From positions 1-58,944 of the forward strand of contig CALKPY010000107.1 in the NCBI GenBank assembly GCA_937991435.1: DNA of 58,944 nucleotides. Reading direction: 5' to 3'. Below, piece by piece: positions 40,101 through 51,300 of the stretch. The notes beneath the pieces were generated by a model, which was given only the letters and a program-made list of their open reading frames with translations, was not told the origin of the DNA and made no database searches. This stretch comes from an uncultured Acidimicrobiales bacterium (lineage in GTDB: Bacteria; Actinomycetota; Acidimicrobiia; Acidimicrobiales; UBA10347). Position numbers and translations under genes: made by a program. The number at the start of each line of letters is the position of its first letter. The first letter of the stretch is position 1.

Positions 40101-41174
40101 TTAGTCGAGGCTGATCGGTTCTTCGTCAGCTGCGGTGAAACCTTCGGCATCTTCTACCGCAGCAGCTGCCGCCGCCGCTTCGATTTCTTCTTCGCTCGGC
40201 AACAAGGTCGTCATCACCCGTGCGGTGATGTCGACCATGATCTCGGGGTTCTCTCTGAGGAACTTCTTGGCGTTCTCTCGACCCTGGCCCATCTGTTCGC
40301 CGTCGTAGGTGTACCAAGCACCCGATTTCTTGATGATGTCATGTTCGACGCTGAGGTCGAGCACGGAGCCTTCGCGGCTGATTCCTTCGCCATACATGAT
40401 GTCGAATTCGGCCTGACGAAACGGCGGTGCCACCTTGTTCTTGACGACCTTGACACGAGTACGGTTGCCGATTATCTCGGCGCCGTCTTTGATCGATTCG
40501 ATGCGACGGATGTCAAGACGAACCGATGAATAGAACTTGAGGGCTCGACCACCAGGCGTGGTTTCAGGCGAGCCGAACATAACGCCGATCTTCTCGCGCA
40601 GTTGGTTGATGAAGATGCAGATCGTTTCGCTCTTGCTCAAGTTGCCCGTGAGCTTGCGCAATGCCTGCGACATAAGGCGAGCTTGCAAACCCACATGAGA
40701 TTGGCCCATCTCACCCTCGATCTCGGCACGAGGCGTGAGCGCTGCAACCGAGTCGATCACCAACACATCAATGGCGCCGGATCGCACGAGTGTGTCGGTG
40801 ATTTCCAACGCCTGTTCGCCCGTATCAGGCTGCGAAATCAGCAACTCATCAACGTCAACGCCGATGGCCTTGGCATAAATCGGATCGAGTGCATGCTCAG
40901 CATCGATGAAGGCACAGATGCCCCCGTTGCGTTGAGCTTCGGCAACGATGTGCAGCGCCAGTGTTGTCTTACCTGATGACTCGGGGCCGAAGATCTCGGC
41001 CACGCGACCGCGAGGGATTCCGCCTATGCCGAGCGCAACGTCGAGTGCGAGTGCACCAGTTGGCACTGATTCGATCTTTGCCATTCCCTTCTCGCCCATC
41101 TTCATGACCGCGCCCTGACCGAAGTTCTTCTCGATCTGCTTGAGCGCCATGTCGAGTGCTTTGTCTCGCTCCAC
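40101..41174 (-). CDS. recA: Recombinase RecA
   Basis: The 357-residue protein has Walker [38 protein letters not shown] and [17 protein letters not shown], all diagnostic of RecA. It drives homologous recombination and LexA self-cleavage. Two SOS boxes upstream point to LexA control. The C-terminal tail is acidic and Ala/Glu-rich. Confidence 0.98.
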   Translation of the reverse strand: MERDKALDMALKQIEKNFGQGAVMKMGEKGMAKIESVPTGALALDVALGIGGIPRGRVAEIFGPESSGKTTLALHIVAEAQRNGGICAFIDAEHALDPIYAKAIGVDVDELLISQPDTGEQALEITDTLVRSGAIDVLVIDSVAALTPRAEIEGEMGQSHVGLQARLMSQALRKLTGNLSKSETICIFINQLREKIGVMFGSPETTPGGRALKFYSSVRLDIRRIESIKDGAEIIGNRTRVKVVKNKVAPPFRQAEFDIMYGEGISREGSVLDLSVEHDIIKKSGAWYTYDGEQMGQGRENAKKFLRENPEIMVDITARVMTTLLPSEEEIEAAAAAAAVEDAEGFTAADEEPISLD

Positions 41175-41309
41175 GATGTTCTCCTCTGCTTCTGGCCAAC
41201 TCAGCTGGCCGGTTGTGGTGGGAAGTCCCTGTGACGCTTTCGACGCTACGTGGGGGGTGTGACAGGCTCGAATGAATCGGCGCCAGCACTATCGCTGACA
41301 TGACGAAAC

Positions 41310-41323
41310 CGAACGCCTGTTCG
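41310..41323. promoter_or_regulatory. recA: SOS (LexA) box 1 of recA
   Basis: CGAACGCCTGTTCG fits the GAAC-N4-GTTC box of actinobacteria and other Gram-positives. It lies about 136 bp upstream of the recA start. Confidence 0.75.
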
Positions 41324-41341
41324 CAATAACGTCACGGTAAT

Positions 41342-41357
41342 TCGAACAACCGTTCGA
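41342..41357. promoter_or_regulatory. recA: SOS (LexA) box 2 of recA
   Basis: TCGAACAACCGTTCGA is an almost perfect match to the extended mycobacterial-type SOS box. It is about 30 bp from box 1, so two LexA dimers could bind in tandem. Confidence 0.85.
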
Positions 41358-41416
41358 TTGCAAGGCTTTCCGTCAAGAACCTCAAAAACTCCACAAATGA
41401 CCTCGGAGTTGGAGCG

Positions 41417-42178
41417 CTAGTCCGCAGCCAGGCTGGCCTTGACAAGCAAGAACCATGGGCGGTGGAGGTCGTCAATCGATCCAACGCCTGCTTCTATCTG
41501 GTCAGCATGCGGCCCCCACTCAACCAATCGCTCAAGGCGAAAACCCGCATCGATCACACTGTTCATGTAGGTCGCGAGCGTTCGATGTTGTTTGCGCACT
41601 CCTTCAACGAACCAATCGGTCAGGCGCTCCCCCTCAATCAGGTAGTTGTTGAGCGGCCAAACCCGGTCGCCGCGTGGAACCTCGACAAACCCCTGAGTTG
41701 TCGGGGCGCTATAAATCGGATGCTCCACAGAGAAAATGAGCGAGCCGCCGGGTGCGAGCGCAGCAGCGACGATCGACAACAGACGATCCAGGTCGCGCAC
41801 GTAGTGCAGCGCCAACGAGCTGAAAACTATGTCGGTTGGCTGACCGTCAACGTGCAACGAGTTGAGATCAAGGTCCAACGAGTTGAGATCAGCCAATCGG
41901 AAGACAATCTTTGGTGAATTGGCTTCAGCCTCGGCGCGATCGAGCATCTCGACAGAGCCGTCAATTCCGAGCACCGAGGCTGCACCTTGACCGGCCGCCC
42001 ACTGGCTGAACCTTCCTAAGCCGCAACCAAGGTCGACTACTCGGCGACCGGCAATCTCCGGAAGCAGATCCCGTAGCGCCGCCCATTCTGCAGCACCGCT
42101 GAGCCCGTGCACCTGGCGAGGCAAGTTGAGGTATCCGGCAAGAAAATCCGCTTCGTTGTAGACGTTTCGTTCAGTCAC
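41417..42178 (-). CDS. SAM-dependent class I methyltransferase
   Basis: The 253-residue protein has motif I VVDLGCGLGRFSQWA, an acidic residue after LGIDGSVEMLDRA, and later LALHYVRDLDRLL and GGSLIFSVEHP. It is a typical Methyltransf_11/25 member; the substrate cannot be told. An 18-bp tandem duplication near 41840-41880 encodes a repeated NSL-x-LDL unit. It is divergent from the metalloprotease gene; the 189 bp between them show nothing clear. Confidence 0.85.
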   Translation of the reverse strand: MTERNVYNEADFLAGYLNLPRQVHGLSGAAEWAALRDLLPEIAGRRVVDLGCGLGRFSQWAAGQGAASVLGIDGSVEMLDRAEAEANSPKIVFRLADLNSLDLDLNSLHVDGQPTDIVFSSLALHYVRDLDRLLSIVAAALAPGGSLIFSVEHPIYSAPTTQGFVEVPRGDRVWPLNNYLIEGERLTDWFVEGVRKQHRTLATYMNSVIDAGFRLERLVEWGPHADQIEAGVGSIDDLHRPWFLLVKASLAAD

Positions 42179-42367
42179 GCTTCAAGCCTGACACAGACGC
42201 GCTGAGCATCCGGCTCCGAATTGGGCGGTCGTCGGACTGGAGCAGCTGGCATAGGCGAACCACGCCAAATACGACGCCGAGTACTAGCCAAACCACCACC
42301 TGTGGCGATTCCCGGAATTCACTGTGTCGACAATTCACACGTCAGGTTCCAGCCATAGTCTGGGTCG

Positions 42368-44182
42368 GTGACACACTTCTTCAGCAACCAGCGGCCACCG
42401 CAGAACATCAGTGTCATCGCCTTCGCCGCGATGGTCGCAGCTATCGCGCTGGCTGCGTCAGTATTTCCCGCTTCTGCACTCGGCAGAGGCCCCGCATCCA
42501 AAGCGACAAATGCTTCTGCAAAGACCGAGAAGTCAGCACCCGCCGGGCAAGTGATCGAGTGGGTAGTTGACGACCTCGAAACGGGCACATCTCGCACCGA
42601 GTGGGTCATGCTCGGCGAAGACGGAACCGAGACCGAGCTCGACGCGTCGCATCCCGCTGTTGCGCGAAAGCGTGAAGCCGATCGCGCTGCGCCAACCACC
42701 GCGACGGCAGGCGAACACGATCTCGCGATCTTCCTGATCGACATGACCGCATCTGGCGTGACGCCGTTCGACGCCTCCGAAATCGCCGACATGATCTACC
42801 CGAGTGACAGCGTGGTGAACACCGTGCTCGGTGAGAGCAGCTACGGCGAAGCGATTTTCACCGGTTCCGAAGCTGATGTATTCGGATGGTTCCGACCTGC
42901 AGGACTTCCCGCTGACACTGCGTGCCGCGGCGGTCTAAGCACCTCATGGCTCATAGACATCTTCATCGCAGAAGAGATCCAGTTCGACGGCTACGACCAC
43001 GCTCTGATGTATTTCAACTGTGACGAAGTCGAGGGCGGCGGCGCGTCGACCCTCGGCCAATACAACTACGCAATTGGCGATGAGACATGCGCTTGCAGCT
43101 CCGCCTGGGTGGCGCGACTCTGGGACCGATGGACAGGCTTGGACTCCGGTGCTGACGGCGACGTCACCGGCCAGCCCGGAGCGCTGTGGCCTAGCTCTGT
43201 CCAAGGTGTGACGACCCACGAGCTCGGTCACTCGCTAGGGGTCGGACATGACGGAGCGCTCGATTGCGGCAACGCGTCGTGGGGGACCCCAGAAAACTGC
43301 TCGAACTACCAATACGGCAACATGTTCAGCATCATGGGCATGCGACGTGGCCTTGGCTACGGCATGTCAGCAGCATCGCGCTATCGCGGTGGCTGGATCC
43401 AGACGGACCTGCAGGCGATCACAACATCGGGCACCTACACCATTGGATCGTTGTCAACAGCGACACCAACGGGTCCCCGGGCTGCGTCGGTGGTCGGGAG
43501 CTCTGGCGACATCGAATACTTCATCGAGTTGCGCACCGCTGACGGGGTCGACTCGAACCTCGCCTTTGGACCTGCGGGTAACGAAGCTCAGATCCACACC
43601 GCCAACTACGAGGTGATCGACGCTGTGCCCTATCAGCCAGGAGCCGGCCTGTTCGATGACTTCTCCCTCGTTGGATTCGCCGAAGGTCAGGTCTTCGACG
43701 ACGGGCTTGGCGTTGAAATCACCATCGACGAGATCGACCGCATCAGCAAGACCCTGACCTTCACCGTCGACTACGCGTTCGACCCAGCACCAACATCGAC
43801 GCCCACACAGACGCCCACACAGACATCGGCACCGACACCGAGCGCGACTGTCACACCGGCTCAGACCGCTGCTCCAACCCCGACCTCAACAAGCACTCCG
43901 CCATCGCCGGTGACCCCATTGCCGACAGTGACTCCGTTCTCGACGGTCACGCCGCCAACAATTCCGACACTGGTTGCACCAACTCGAACCGTCATCAGCT
44001 TCCCGACCGTCATCGTCGGCATTCCAACCCGCACCGTCATCTCTGCTCCCACATTTGTCGTGCCGACATCAACGGTAATCAGCCAGCCAACCCTTGTGGC
44101 CGCCACACAAACCCCCGTGGCGTACCCGACCCGCGTCTCGCCAGACTCCATCTCGTCGGTTTCGTCTGTCTCATCGTCGTAA
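42368..44182 (+). CDS. Secreted metzincin-type zinc metalloprotease
   Basis: The 604-residue protein has an N-terminal hydrophobic export signal (ISVIAFAAMVAAIALAASV), a pro-region, and the metzincin zinc site HELGHSLGVGHD (about residue 282) with a Met-turn in MFSIMG. This resembles gametolysin/M11-like peptidases. The C-terminal 140 residues are a Pro/Thr/Val-rich tail with short repeats such as TPTQTPTQ and TRTVIS, probably an extended stalk. It starts with GTG. There is no LPXTG motif, so it is likely released or loosely wall-associated. Confidence 0.83.
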   Translation: MTHFFSNQRPPQNISVIAFAAMVAAIALAASVFPASALGRGPASKATNASAKTEKSAPAGQVIEWVVDDLETGTSRTEWVMLGEDGTETELDASHPAVARKREADRAAPTTATAGEHDLAIFLIDMTASGVTPFDASEIADMIYPSDSVVNTVLGESSYGEAIFTGSEADVFGWFRPAGLPADTACRGGLSTSWLIDIFIAEEIQFDGYDHALMYFNCDEVEGGGASTLGQYNYAIGDETCACSSAWVARLWDRWTGLDSGADGDVTGQPGALWPSSVQGVTTHELGHSLGVGHDGALDCGNASWGTPENCSNYQYGNMFSIMGMRRGLGYGMSAASRYRGGWIQTDLQAITTSGTYTIGSLSTATPTGPRAASVVGSSGDIEYFIELRTADGVDSNLAFGPAGNEAQIHTANYEVIDAVPYQPGAGLFDDFSLVGFAEGQVFDDGLGVEITIDEIDRISKTLTFTVDYAFDPAPTSTPTQTPTQTSAPTPSATVTPAQTAAPTPTSTSTPPSPVTPLPTVTPFSTVTPPTIPTLVAPTRTVISFPTVIVGIPTRTVISAPTFVVPTSTVISQPTLVAATQTPVAYPTRVSPDSISSVSSVSSS

Positions 44183-44244
44183 CGCTGCACACCCCGACGC
44201 TCGTCAAGGCAGAGGCATTGCAAACGTCAGCTACTGTCGCTGGG

Positions 44245-44688
44245 ATGTGGCCGAGAGTTGCTGGCCTGCGAGCCTTTGCGTTCGGGTCTCCTGGCGAAAT
44301 GCGTGAGCGCCTGACCGCTCTCGTGCTCACGGGAACGAAGACGGCCACCGCTGGGCTCTTCGTCCGCGACTATCAGAACGAAGACGAGGCACTTGAGACG
44401 ATCGGCGAACGCCAGGTAGTACTCGGGCCCACCGAGACCCCGGTCGCTGTTGTTGAGATCACTCGACTTGAGTGCCACGCGTTTGCAAAGGTGCCGTGGG
44501 AATTCGCCAACGCCGAAGGCGAAGGATTTACATCAATCGCCCATTGGCAGCAGGCGCATCTGGACCATTGGACCAGCCAAATGCTTGAGATTTCAGACGA
44601 CACAATCGTGGTCTGCGTGTGGTTCAAGCTCGTTGCGACTGAAATTTTTGGCAATTTCGGAACCAAATCAAACCAGCCAATCGTCTGA
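44245..44688 (+). CDS. ASCH-domain protein
   Basis: The 147-residue protein has the ASCH pattern: a G-x-K-x2-T motif (LTGTKTATAGLF), VVLGPTETPVAVVEIT and AEGEGFTSIAHWQQAH, ending with VVCVWFKLV. ASCH proteins share a fold with PUA domains and bind or act on RNA or modified nucleosides. The ATG at 44245 was preferred over a TTG at 44218. Confidence 0.8.
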   Translation: MWPRVAGLRAFAFGSPGEMRERLTALVLTGTKTATAGLFVRDYQNEDEALETIGERQVVLGPTETPVAVVEITRLECHAFAKVPWEFANAEGEGFTSIAHWQQAHLDHWTSQMLEISDDTIVVCVWFKLVATEIFGNFGTKSNQPIV

Positions 44689-44693
44689 GAAGT

Positions 44694-46088
44694 ATGGGGA
44701 TGACATCAAGGCCAGTAAGCACACGATCAATACAAGCGATAATCGGGCTGGCAAGCGTGCTTGTCGTCTTGGCACTCCCGGCAACTTCACGCCCCGCTGC
44801 AGCGGTCGACGAGGACCGCAACAGCGGCGCTGCTGCTGAGATTGGCGCTGCTGAGATTGGCGCTGCCGACAACGGCATATGGAGCGAGCCGGCTCCATCA
44901 CAGGAGTCGGCCGGCGTGTCCGATCCGATCGAACTTCACGGGTGGTGGAATCGGTATCGGCACCCCCAGCGCCCCGTAGTCACGTGCTCGACATCGACAA
45001 GCGGACCAATCGCCCCTTATGACGCGCTCGTGTTCAGCGGATCGCACAGCCCGTCGCACCTGCCGGTGACCTATTCGTTCGATCATGGTGACGGCACGAT
45101 CGACCGGCGCCAAACTTCGCACGCGTACTACAAGAGCCCTGGGTGGTACACGGTCACCATGTCATGGGAAGCACCCGGAGGACACAGCGGAACGCAATGG
45201 TGCGGGGCAGTGCTAGTCGTGGGCCGGCCCGCGGTTGCGCCACACGTCACGTGCAGCATCTCCCCTGTCGGCGCTGTCGAAGTCGGCGAGCCGCTCGTCT
45301 TCTCCGCAACTCATTGGCCACCAAACGCTGCAGTTGACTACGTCTTTGACCACGGCGACGGCACCCTCGACCCAGGGGCAATCTCAAACGCCTACTACAC
45401 GCAACCCGGCACCTACGAGGTCAAGTTGCAGTGGTCCACAGCCTCACATCGCGGATCCCATCGATGCGGCGATGTGACCGTCACCTGTTCATCGGTCGCC
45501 CACGCACCTGGTTGCGACCTGTCACCGACCATCTATTGCAACATCTCGCCAACGGGTAACGTCAACGTCGGCCAGCCCCTGGTGTTCTCCGCGACGCATT
45601 GGCCGACCGAGGCCGCGGTGAGCTATGTGTTTGACCACGGCGACGGCACCCTCGGCCCAGGGGCAATCTCAAACGCTTACTACACGCAACCCGGCACCTA
45701 CGAGGTCAAGTTGCAGTGGTCTCACGCCTGGAACAGCGGCGTCGTGTCGTGTGGCCTCGTAACCGTGACTGCCCCCTACGGCTGCCTTGATCACCTCGGC
45801 CACCCGACCATCTGTATCGACCCACCACCGCCTGCGGCGCCGTCGTGTTCGATCTCAAAAACGTCAGTTGCTGTCGGTGAGTATCTGGTGTTTCAGGTCA
45901 TCTATCCGCCCGGGTACATCGCCGGTTCAGGGTGGGCATTTGCCTTCGACCACGGCGACGGCACGATCGACTCCCGGGCGACATCCAATGCGTACTACGA
46001 GGCTGCTGGCACCTACAACGTGCAACTTCAGTGGGCGAACAGCGTGACATCAGGGACCCAAGCGTGCGGAACGGTCGTCGTCTCGTAG
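44694..46088 (+). CDS. Secreted protein with four PKD-like repeats
   Basis: The 464-residue protein has a signal peptide (about 12-36, ending near RPAAA) and four repeats of roughly 95 residues, each with FDHGDGT, an AYY motif and a Y-x-V-x-L/M-x-W strand, as in PKD/Ig-like domains. Each repeat has paired cysteines. A 15-bp tandem repeat encodes AAEIG twice near residue 48. It lacks a membrane anchor and is probably secreted. No catalytic domain is seen. Confidence 0.75.
   Translation: MGMTSRPVSTRSIQAIIGLASVLVVLALPATSRPAAAVDEDRNSGAAAEIGAAEIGAADNGIWSEPAPSQESAGVSDPIELHGWWNRYRHPQRPVVTCSTSTSGPIAPYDALVFSGSHSPSHLPVTYSFDHGDGTIDRRQTSHAYYKSPGWYTVTMSWEAPGGHSGTQWCGAVLVVGRPAVAPHVTCSISPVGAVEVGEPLVFSATHWPPNAAVDYVFDHGDGTLDPGAISNAYYTQPGTYEVKLQWSTASHRGSHRCGDVTVTCSSVAHAPGCDLSPTIYCNISPTGNVNVGQPLVFSATHWPTEAAVSYVFDHGDGTLGPGAISNAYYTQPGTYEVKLQWSHAWNSGVVSCGLVTVTAPYGCLDHLGHPTICIDPPPPAAPSCSISKTSVAVGEYLVFQVIYPPGYIAGSGWAFAFDHGDGTIDSRATSNAYYEAAGTYNVQLQWANSVTSGTQACGTVVVS
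45347..45721 (+). repeat. Near-identical 90-bp repeat inside the PKD-protein gene
   Basis: Positions 45347-45436 and 45632-45721 differ at only a few bases and are 285 bp (95 codons) apart. This matches one PKD-repeat period and indicates recent duplication or gene conversion between repeats 2 and 3. Confidence 0.85.
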
Positions 46089-46112
46089 CAGTGGACCTGG
46101 CGCGGCGGTGCA

Positions 46113-47447
46113 GTGACCAACACAACAACCCCGCGGCCCGGTCGCAGGTCGTTGACGGGAGCGCCGCTAAAGGTCATGCTGCGGCGCATGAGTTCGCTTC
46201 ACCTCACCGCCGTCTCACAATTTGAGCGGGCCGCCGACCTGCTCGGTATCTCCGACGCGCACCGGGCCATTCTCTCGGTTCCCGAAAACGAGGTCATCGT
46301 CAACTTTCCGGTGACGATGGACGACGGCCGAGTCGAAATGTTTCGCGGCTATCGCGTGCAGCACAACAACACTCTCGGCCCGTTCAAGGGTGGCATGCGG
46401 TTCTCGCCAGCCGTCGACATCGACGAAGTGCGTGCGCTGGCGACCTGGATGACGTTCAAGACAGCGCTCGCCGGGCTTCCATTTGGCGGGGCCAAGGGCG
46501 GCATCTCGATCGACCCAAAGGCATACAGCCCGTCAGAGCTCGAGAGAATCGTGCGCCGATTTACTTTCGCGCTCGGTGCAAATATCGGCCCCGACCACGA
46601 CATTCCTGCCCCAGATATGGGCACCAACGCTCAGACGATGGTCTGGATGATGGACACCTACGCGCAAATGGGCAGCATCGCCGACCGTCACACTGTGCGA
46701 CGTGTAGTTACGGGCAAGACGATCGCCGCAGGCGGAAGCGCAGGCCGCGACAAGGCCACGGGGCAAGGCCTGACCTTTGCTCTCGGCGCATGGGCAAACC
46801 GCCAAGGAATCGACCTCGACGACAAGCGCGTCGCCCTTCAGGGCTTTGGCAACGTTGGCGAACATGGCGCCCGGACTCTCGTCAAGGCCGGGCTAAAGCT
46901 TGTCGCGGTAGCCGATCACACTGGCGCATTGCACAATGCCAACGGCATCGACCCCGAGATGTTGTGGCGGTACAAGAGCACTGATGGAGCGGGCGGCATT
47001 GCCGGAGCGCCCGAGGCCGAGGCAATCGACCTCGAAGACTTTTGGCGCGTTGACTGCGACGTGCTCGTTCCGGCCGCAATCGAAAATCAGATAACCGCTG
47101 AACGGGCGGCAGACATCACGGCTTCGGTGATCGTCGAAGGGGCCAACGGACCAACGATGACCGGCGCGGAGCCGATTCTCGCAGACCGTGGCGTCACGGT
47201 AATTCCTGATGTACTCGCGAATGCTGGCGGCGTGACGGTGTCGTATTTCGAATGGCTTCAGAACCGAGCTGGCGATGTCTGGACCCTTGCTGATGTCGAT
47301 GCGCGCCTGCGCCGAGTAATGACTGACGCCACGCTGCAGATCATGAGTACCGCCGAGACCTACCGCTGCTCGCTCCGTGATGCCGCCTATGTCACAGCAC
47401 TCGAGCGGCTCACGACTGTGCTGAACCAGCGGGGAATGTTTCCCTAA
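46113..47447 (+). CDS. Glu/Leu/Phe/Val dehydrogenase, probable glutamate dehydrogenase
   Basis: The protein (up to 444 residues) has VQHNNTLGPFKGGMRFSP, LPFGGAKGGI with the catalytic lysine, PAPDMGTNAQTMVWMMDTY, and the nucleotide-binding GFGNVG. It interconverts glutamate and 2-oxoglutarate or acts on another amino acid. The GTG at 46113 gives a longer N-terminus than usual; ATG at 46176 or 46188 may be the true start. Confidence 0.9.
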   Translation: MTNTTTPRPGRRSLTGAPLKVMLRRMSSLHLTAVSQFERAADLLGISDAHRAILSVPENEVIVNFPVTMDDGRVEMFRGYRVQHNNTLGPFKGGMRFSPAVDIDEVRALATWMTFKTALAGLPFGGAKGGISIDPKAYSPSELERIVRRFTFALGANIGPDHDIPAPDMGTNAQTMVWMMDTYAQMGSIADRHTVRRVVTGKTIAAGGSAGRDKATGQGLTFALGAWANRQGIDLDDKRVALQGFGNVGEHGARTLVKAGLKLVAVADHTGALHNANGIDPEMLWRYKSTDGAGGIAGAPEAEAIDLEDFWRVDCDVLVPAAIENQITAERAADITASVIVEGANGPTMTGAEPILADRGVTVIPDVLANAGGVTVSYFEWLQNRAGDVWTLADVDARLRRVMTDATLQIMSTAETYRCSLRDAAYVTALERLTTVLNQRGMFP

Positions 47448-47530
47448 TTCCTGCACTTCGGGATAGGCCCTGATAAACCCGCACCACATTTTCTTGTTCA
47501 TCACTTGGACATCGGGGCCTGTTCACGGGT

Positions 47531-48142
47531 GTGTCCTATGTGGAACCTGTGATGACTAGCCCAACCGGCAGTTCATTCTCTGACGACTATGCGCTGTTTT
47601 TCGACGAGGAGTTCGCGAAACTCGCTCTTCTCGCGGGGACAACGTGCGGCAACGTCGCGGTCGGACCGGGCACCGAATACGCCGTCATTGGCCAGCTCAA
47701 CGCCGACGAGTGTGGCCTGAGACGATTGGGTCCGAACGAGATCGGTGGCGGTGCTGCCTGGGCCCCGATCCAACGTTGGGACAGCACGGGGGCAACAGGC
47801 GCCCCCGGATTGGTTCTCGCCGATCATCTACGTCCAGGGTCAGCGCCAGCCCCTACATCTGTGGCGTCAAACCTGGTGAGCGTGCGTTTCGAACTCAACT
47901 TCGGCAACTTGCCCGGCCCGTATCCAAGTCTCAACAGCTACGACGTGCGCATCGGTGCTGCCGAGATTCCCAACGGCCAACTTGACGCTACGGGTAGCTA
48001 CGACTTCGATGCTTCTACCCTGCCGGTACAGGTTCGTTTGCGGGCTCCATTTCCTAATGACCCATTCTGCTGGTGGACCGGAAGCGCGACCGTGAACGGC
48101 GCCGGCGTGACTGCCATAGAAGTAGTAGCGCTGTGCGCCTAG
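47531..48142 (+). CDS. Hypothetical protein
   Basis: The 203-residue protein (or 196 from an ATG at 47552) has no signal peptide or family I recognise. It appears mostly beta, with FSDDYALFFDEEFAKLALLA at the N-terminus and two tryptophans in DPFCWWTGSATV near the end. It stands alone between glutamate dehydrogenase and the large surface protein. I cannot assign a function. Confidence 0.6.
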   Translation: MSYVEPVMTSPTGSSFSDDYALFFDEEFAKLALLAGTTCGNVAVGPGTEYAVIGQLNADECGLRRLGPNEIGGGAAWAPIQRWDSTGATGAPGLVLADHLRPGSAPAPTSVASNLVSVRFELNFGNLPGPYPSLNSYDVRIGAAEIPNGQLDATGSYDFDASTLPVQVRLRAPFPNDPFCWWTGSATVNGAGVTAIEVVALCA

Positions 48143-48302
48143 GGGCGCCCTCGCCCGGAGACGTAGACGGACACCGAGCCGGAGCTTCCCCCAATTTGGT
48201 CTTCATCTGAGATGGCTTCAGTAGTACTGTGAACTGTGCATGCCTTGGCGGGTGGTGCAGCGGTGACCAGGCGGTACTGGTCGATCTCTGACAAAGGAGC
48301 AC

Positions 48303-51300
48303 ATGGTGGGACGCTCAGTTGATGCTTGGTTACAGCTCGAGTTGGTACGGCCAAAACCGGTCGTTTCAGCACGACCAACAACATCTATTTCCAAGCGGCT
48401 GTGGCTGATCTCAGCGCTTGCGGGCCTGCTGGTGTCGATCGTTGCCGTTGTCGGGTCAGTGCCAGACGCAGGGGCACAGCTCATTGACCCCGCGTCACAG
48501 GCCAACGCGCCCAGCGCCGGACCAGCAGCGTTCCTGCCCGCACCGAACCCGAACCCCTACTGCGATTCGAGCTTTGTCTTCCCGGCGTGGCCGGGCAACG
48601 CTGTGGTACCAACCGCTCCGCTGCCACCGGTGCAGGAGGTAAATGCTGGCGGTGTGACTGCCACCATGACGTTCACCTCAGATGGGGACCCGGAAGACAT
48701 CTACCCCGGTAGCTATAGCGGCGTCGACCAAACCAAAGGGTTCGAGTTCGCCGGCGGCGACGCCGCCACGGTGGCCTTATCTGAGCCGTTGTTCTACAGC
48801 CAATGGGTCTTCACCGATGTCGACAAGCTCAACGAGGGCTTCATATTGCAACCGTCATGGGTGACCACTGGACCAAATGCCGCAGCGATCATCGTCGGCG
48901 AGGCCGACGCTCACGTCACCTTTGATTCTGCCAACGACGAAAACCGGCACGAGTTCAACCACCCCGTGACCGAACAATGGCAGGGGTATCAACTCGGCGG
49001 GCGCGTGCAAGTCGATTACTTCGGAGCGATCAACGGCCTCGATATTTCGCGCCCCGCCGATGGGGATGGCCAGTCTGGGTTCGCCATCGCTGGCGGTTGC
49101 GTGGCTGCTGGGGCGTCGAAACGTCTCGCTTCACCCCCAGTATGGAACGGCACCTCGTTCGACGTCACCTACGAGATCAAGGTTCGCAACAATCTGCCGT
49201 CAACCGCCACCCTGCGCGGCATTCTCGATTTCGCGGAAGCAGCTGCCACGACAAGCGCCGAATACGGCGCAGTCCAAGGAATTCCTCTGGCGGCAACAAC
49301 ATTCACCGACGACTTGTCAGATCCCCGGTTCTCAGCGATTGACATTGTCTCGCTGACGAACCCCACCGGCGGTCTCTCGATCAACACCGCCGGTTACGAC
49401 GGCATCACCGACACCAATTTGCTTCTCGGCGCTTCAAACATTGAACCCGATTCAGCCGAATCGATCCTACTTGGTGTCAGATATACGCCCGACCGCGACA
49501 CCGTGACATGGACCGAGTGCGTCGCACCTGTCGAAGTCGAGAACAGCGCAGAGTTCACGGGCAGCGCTGGCGGCATTGCGGTGGCTGATATGTCCGACGA
49601 CGGGCCGAATCCGCATCCAGCAGACGACAATGGCGCCGGTGGCGTCGATGATCCGACGCTGGTCCTGTTTGAGTGCCCTGCGCAGCTCGAGATCGTGAAG
49701 ACGGTCGTTGCATCTGGCGAAGCATGTCCCGCGAACTTCGCTGCTGGCATCGGCGGCGACGGCCCCGCTCTGTTCGCTGAGGAGCTCGACACAGTCAATT
49801 ACTGCATCGCCGTTCGCAACGTCGGTCTCGGAGCTGCGGTCAACGTGGTCGTGTCTGATCCGCTCCTCGGATTCGCACAGAACATTCCACTATTGGCTGC
49901 TGGCGACGAGATCGTCTTCGCGCCTCAGTCTTACGTGGTGCCGGTCGGCGCCCCCAGCCCACTGGTCAACGCTGCGACCGCGGTCGCAGACAATACTTCC
50001 GAGGTCACCGACCGAGCGGTCGTTAAACCCGACCCATTGCGTGCATCAATCACGATCGAGAAGACCGTTTTAGCGGGCGCCGACGCTGACTGTTCGACGG
50101 CTGTCGATGGCGTCGATGAGCTGGTGTCAGGCGACCCCTACGCGGATGTGACCTACTGCTTCGCGGTGAGTAACAATGGCACGGTGCGGCTGCTCGTTGA
50201 CGAAGTGGTTGACGTAAGTCTTGGCATAAATGTTCCCGTACCGGCTGTTGATCAGCTGCTAGCGCCCGGAACCGCGGTGATTGTGTCGCACAACGCAACA
50301 ATCACTAACGACCTTGTCAACACCGCCACCGTCACCGGCGTACCCGCCACCGAAACCGGCGACCCAATACCAGACCTTGCTGAGGTCAACGATGACGACA
50401 CCGCCGAAGTCACCCTCGACCTCGAACCAGCCATCCGCCTCGACAAAACCGTGCTCGCAGGCGCCGACGCAGACTGTTCGACGGCAGTCGAAGGCACAAA
50501 CGAACTCGTCACCGACATCGCCGGTACCGCAATCACCTACTGCTTCACCGCCACCAACACCGGCAACACCCACCTGCTCGCCACCGAGATAGTCGACACC
50601 ACCCTCGACATCAACATCGACATCGCCGAAACCGACCAACTCTTAGCACCCGGCACCTCAATCACCGCCGCCCACAACGACACCATCACCACCACCCTCA
50701 CCAACACCGCAACCATCACAGCAACCCCAACCAACCAAACCGGCCAACCACTACCCGATGTGGCTGACGTAACCGACACCAACACCGCCAAGGTAAAAGA
50801 CCCACTCGGCCCCGACATCACCCTCGAAAAAACAGTCCTCGCCGGCGCCAACGCCGACTGCACCACCGCCACCGAAGGCACCAACGAACTCGTATCGGGC
50901 AACCCCGACACCCCAATCACGTACTGCTTCACCGCCACCAACACCGGCGGCACATTCCTGACAACCACCGACATAGTCGACACCACCCTTGACCTCAATA
51001 TCGCCATCGCCGAAACCGACCAACTCATGGCACCCGGCGCCTCAATCACCGCTGCCCACAACGACACCGTCACCACCACCCTCACCAACACCGCAACCAT
51101 CACCGCAACCCCAACCAACCGAACCGGCCAACCACTACCCGACACCAACGACGTCACCGACACCAACACCGCAGAAGTAGTTCTTGTGCTGACCCCATCG
51201 ATCAAGCTTGACAAGATGGTTGTGTCGGGGCCCGACGCCGCTTGCGCAACTGCGGTCCCGGGCATCGACGAACTCGTCGCCGACGTGGCGGGGACTGAAG

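Noticed and set aside
41840-41885. 18-bp tandem duplication in the methyltransferase gene
   Set aside because: In-frame and small; it lengthens a loop by six residues and needs no special explanation.
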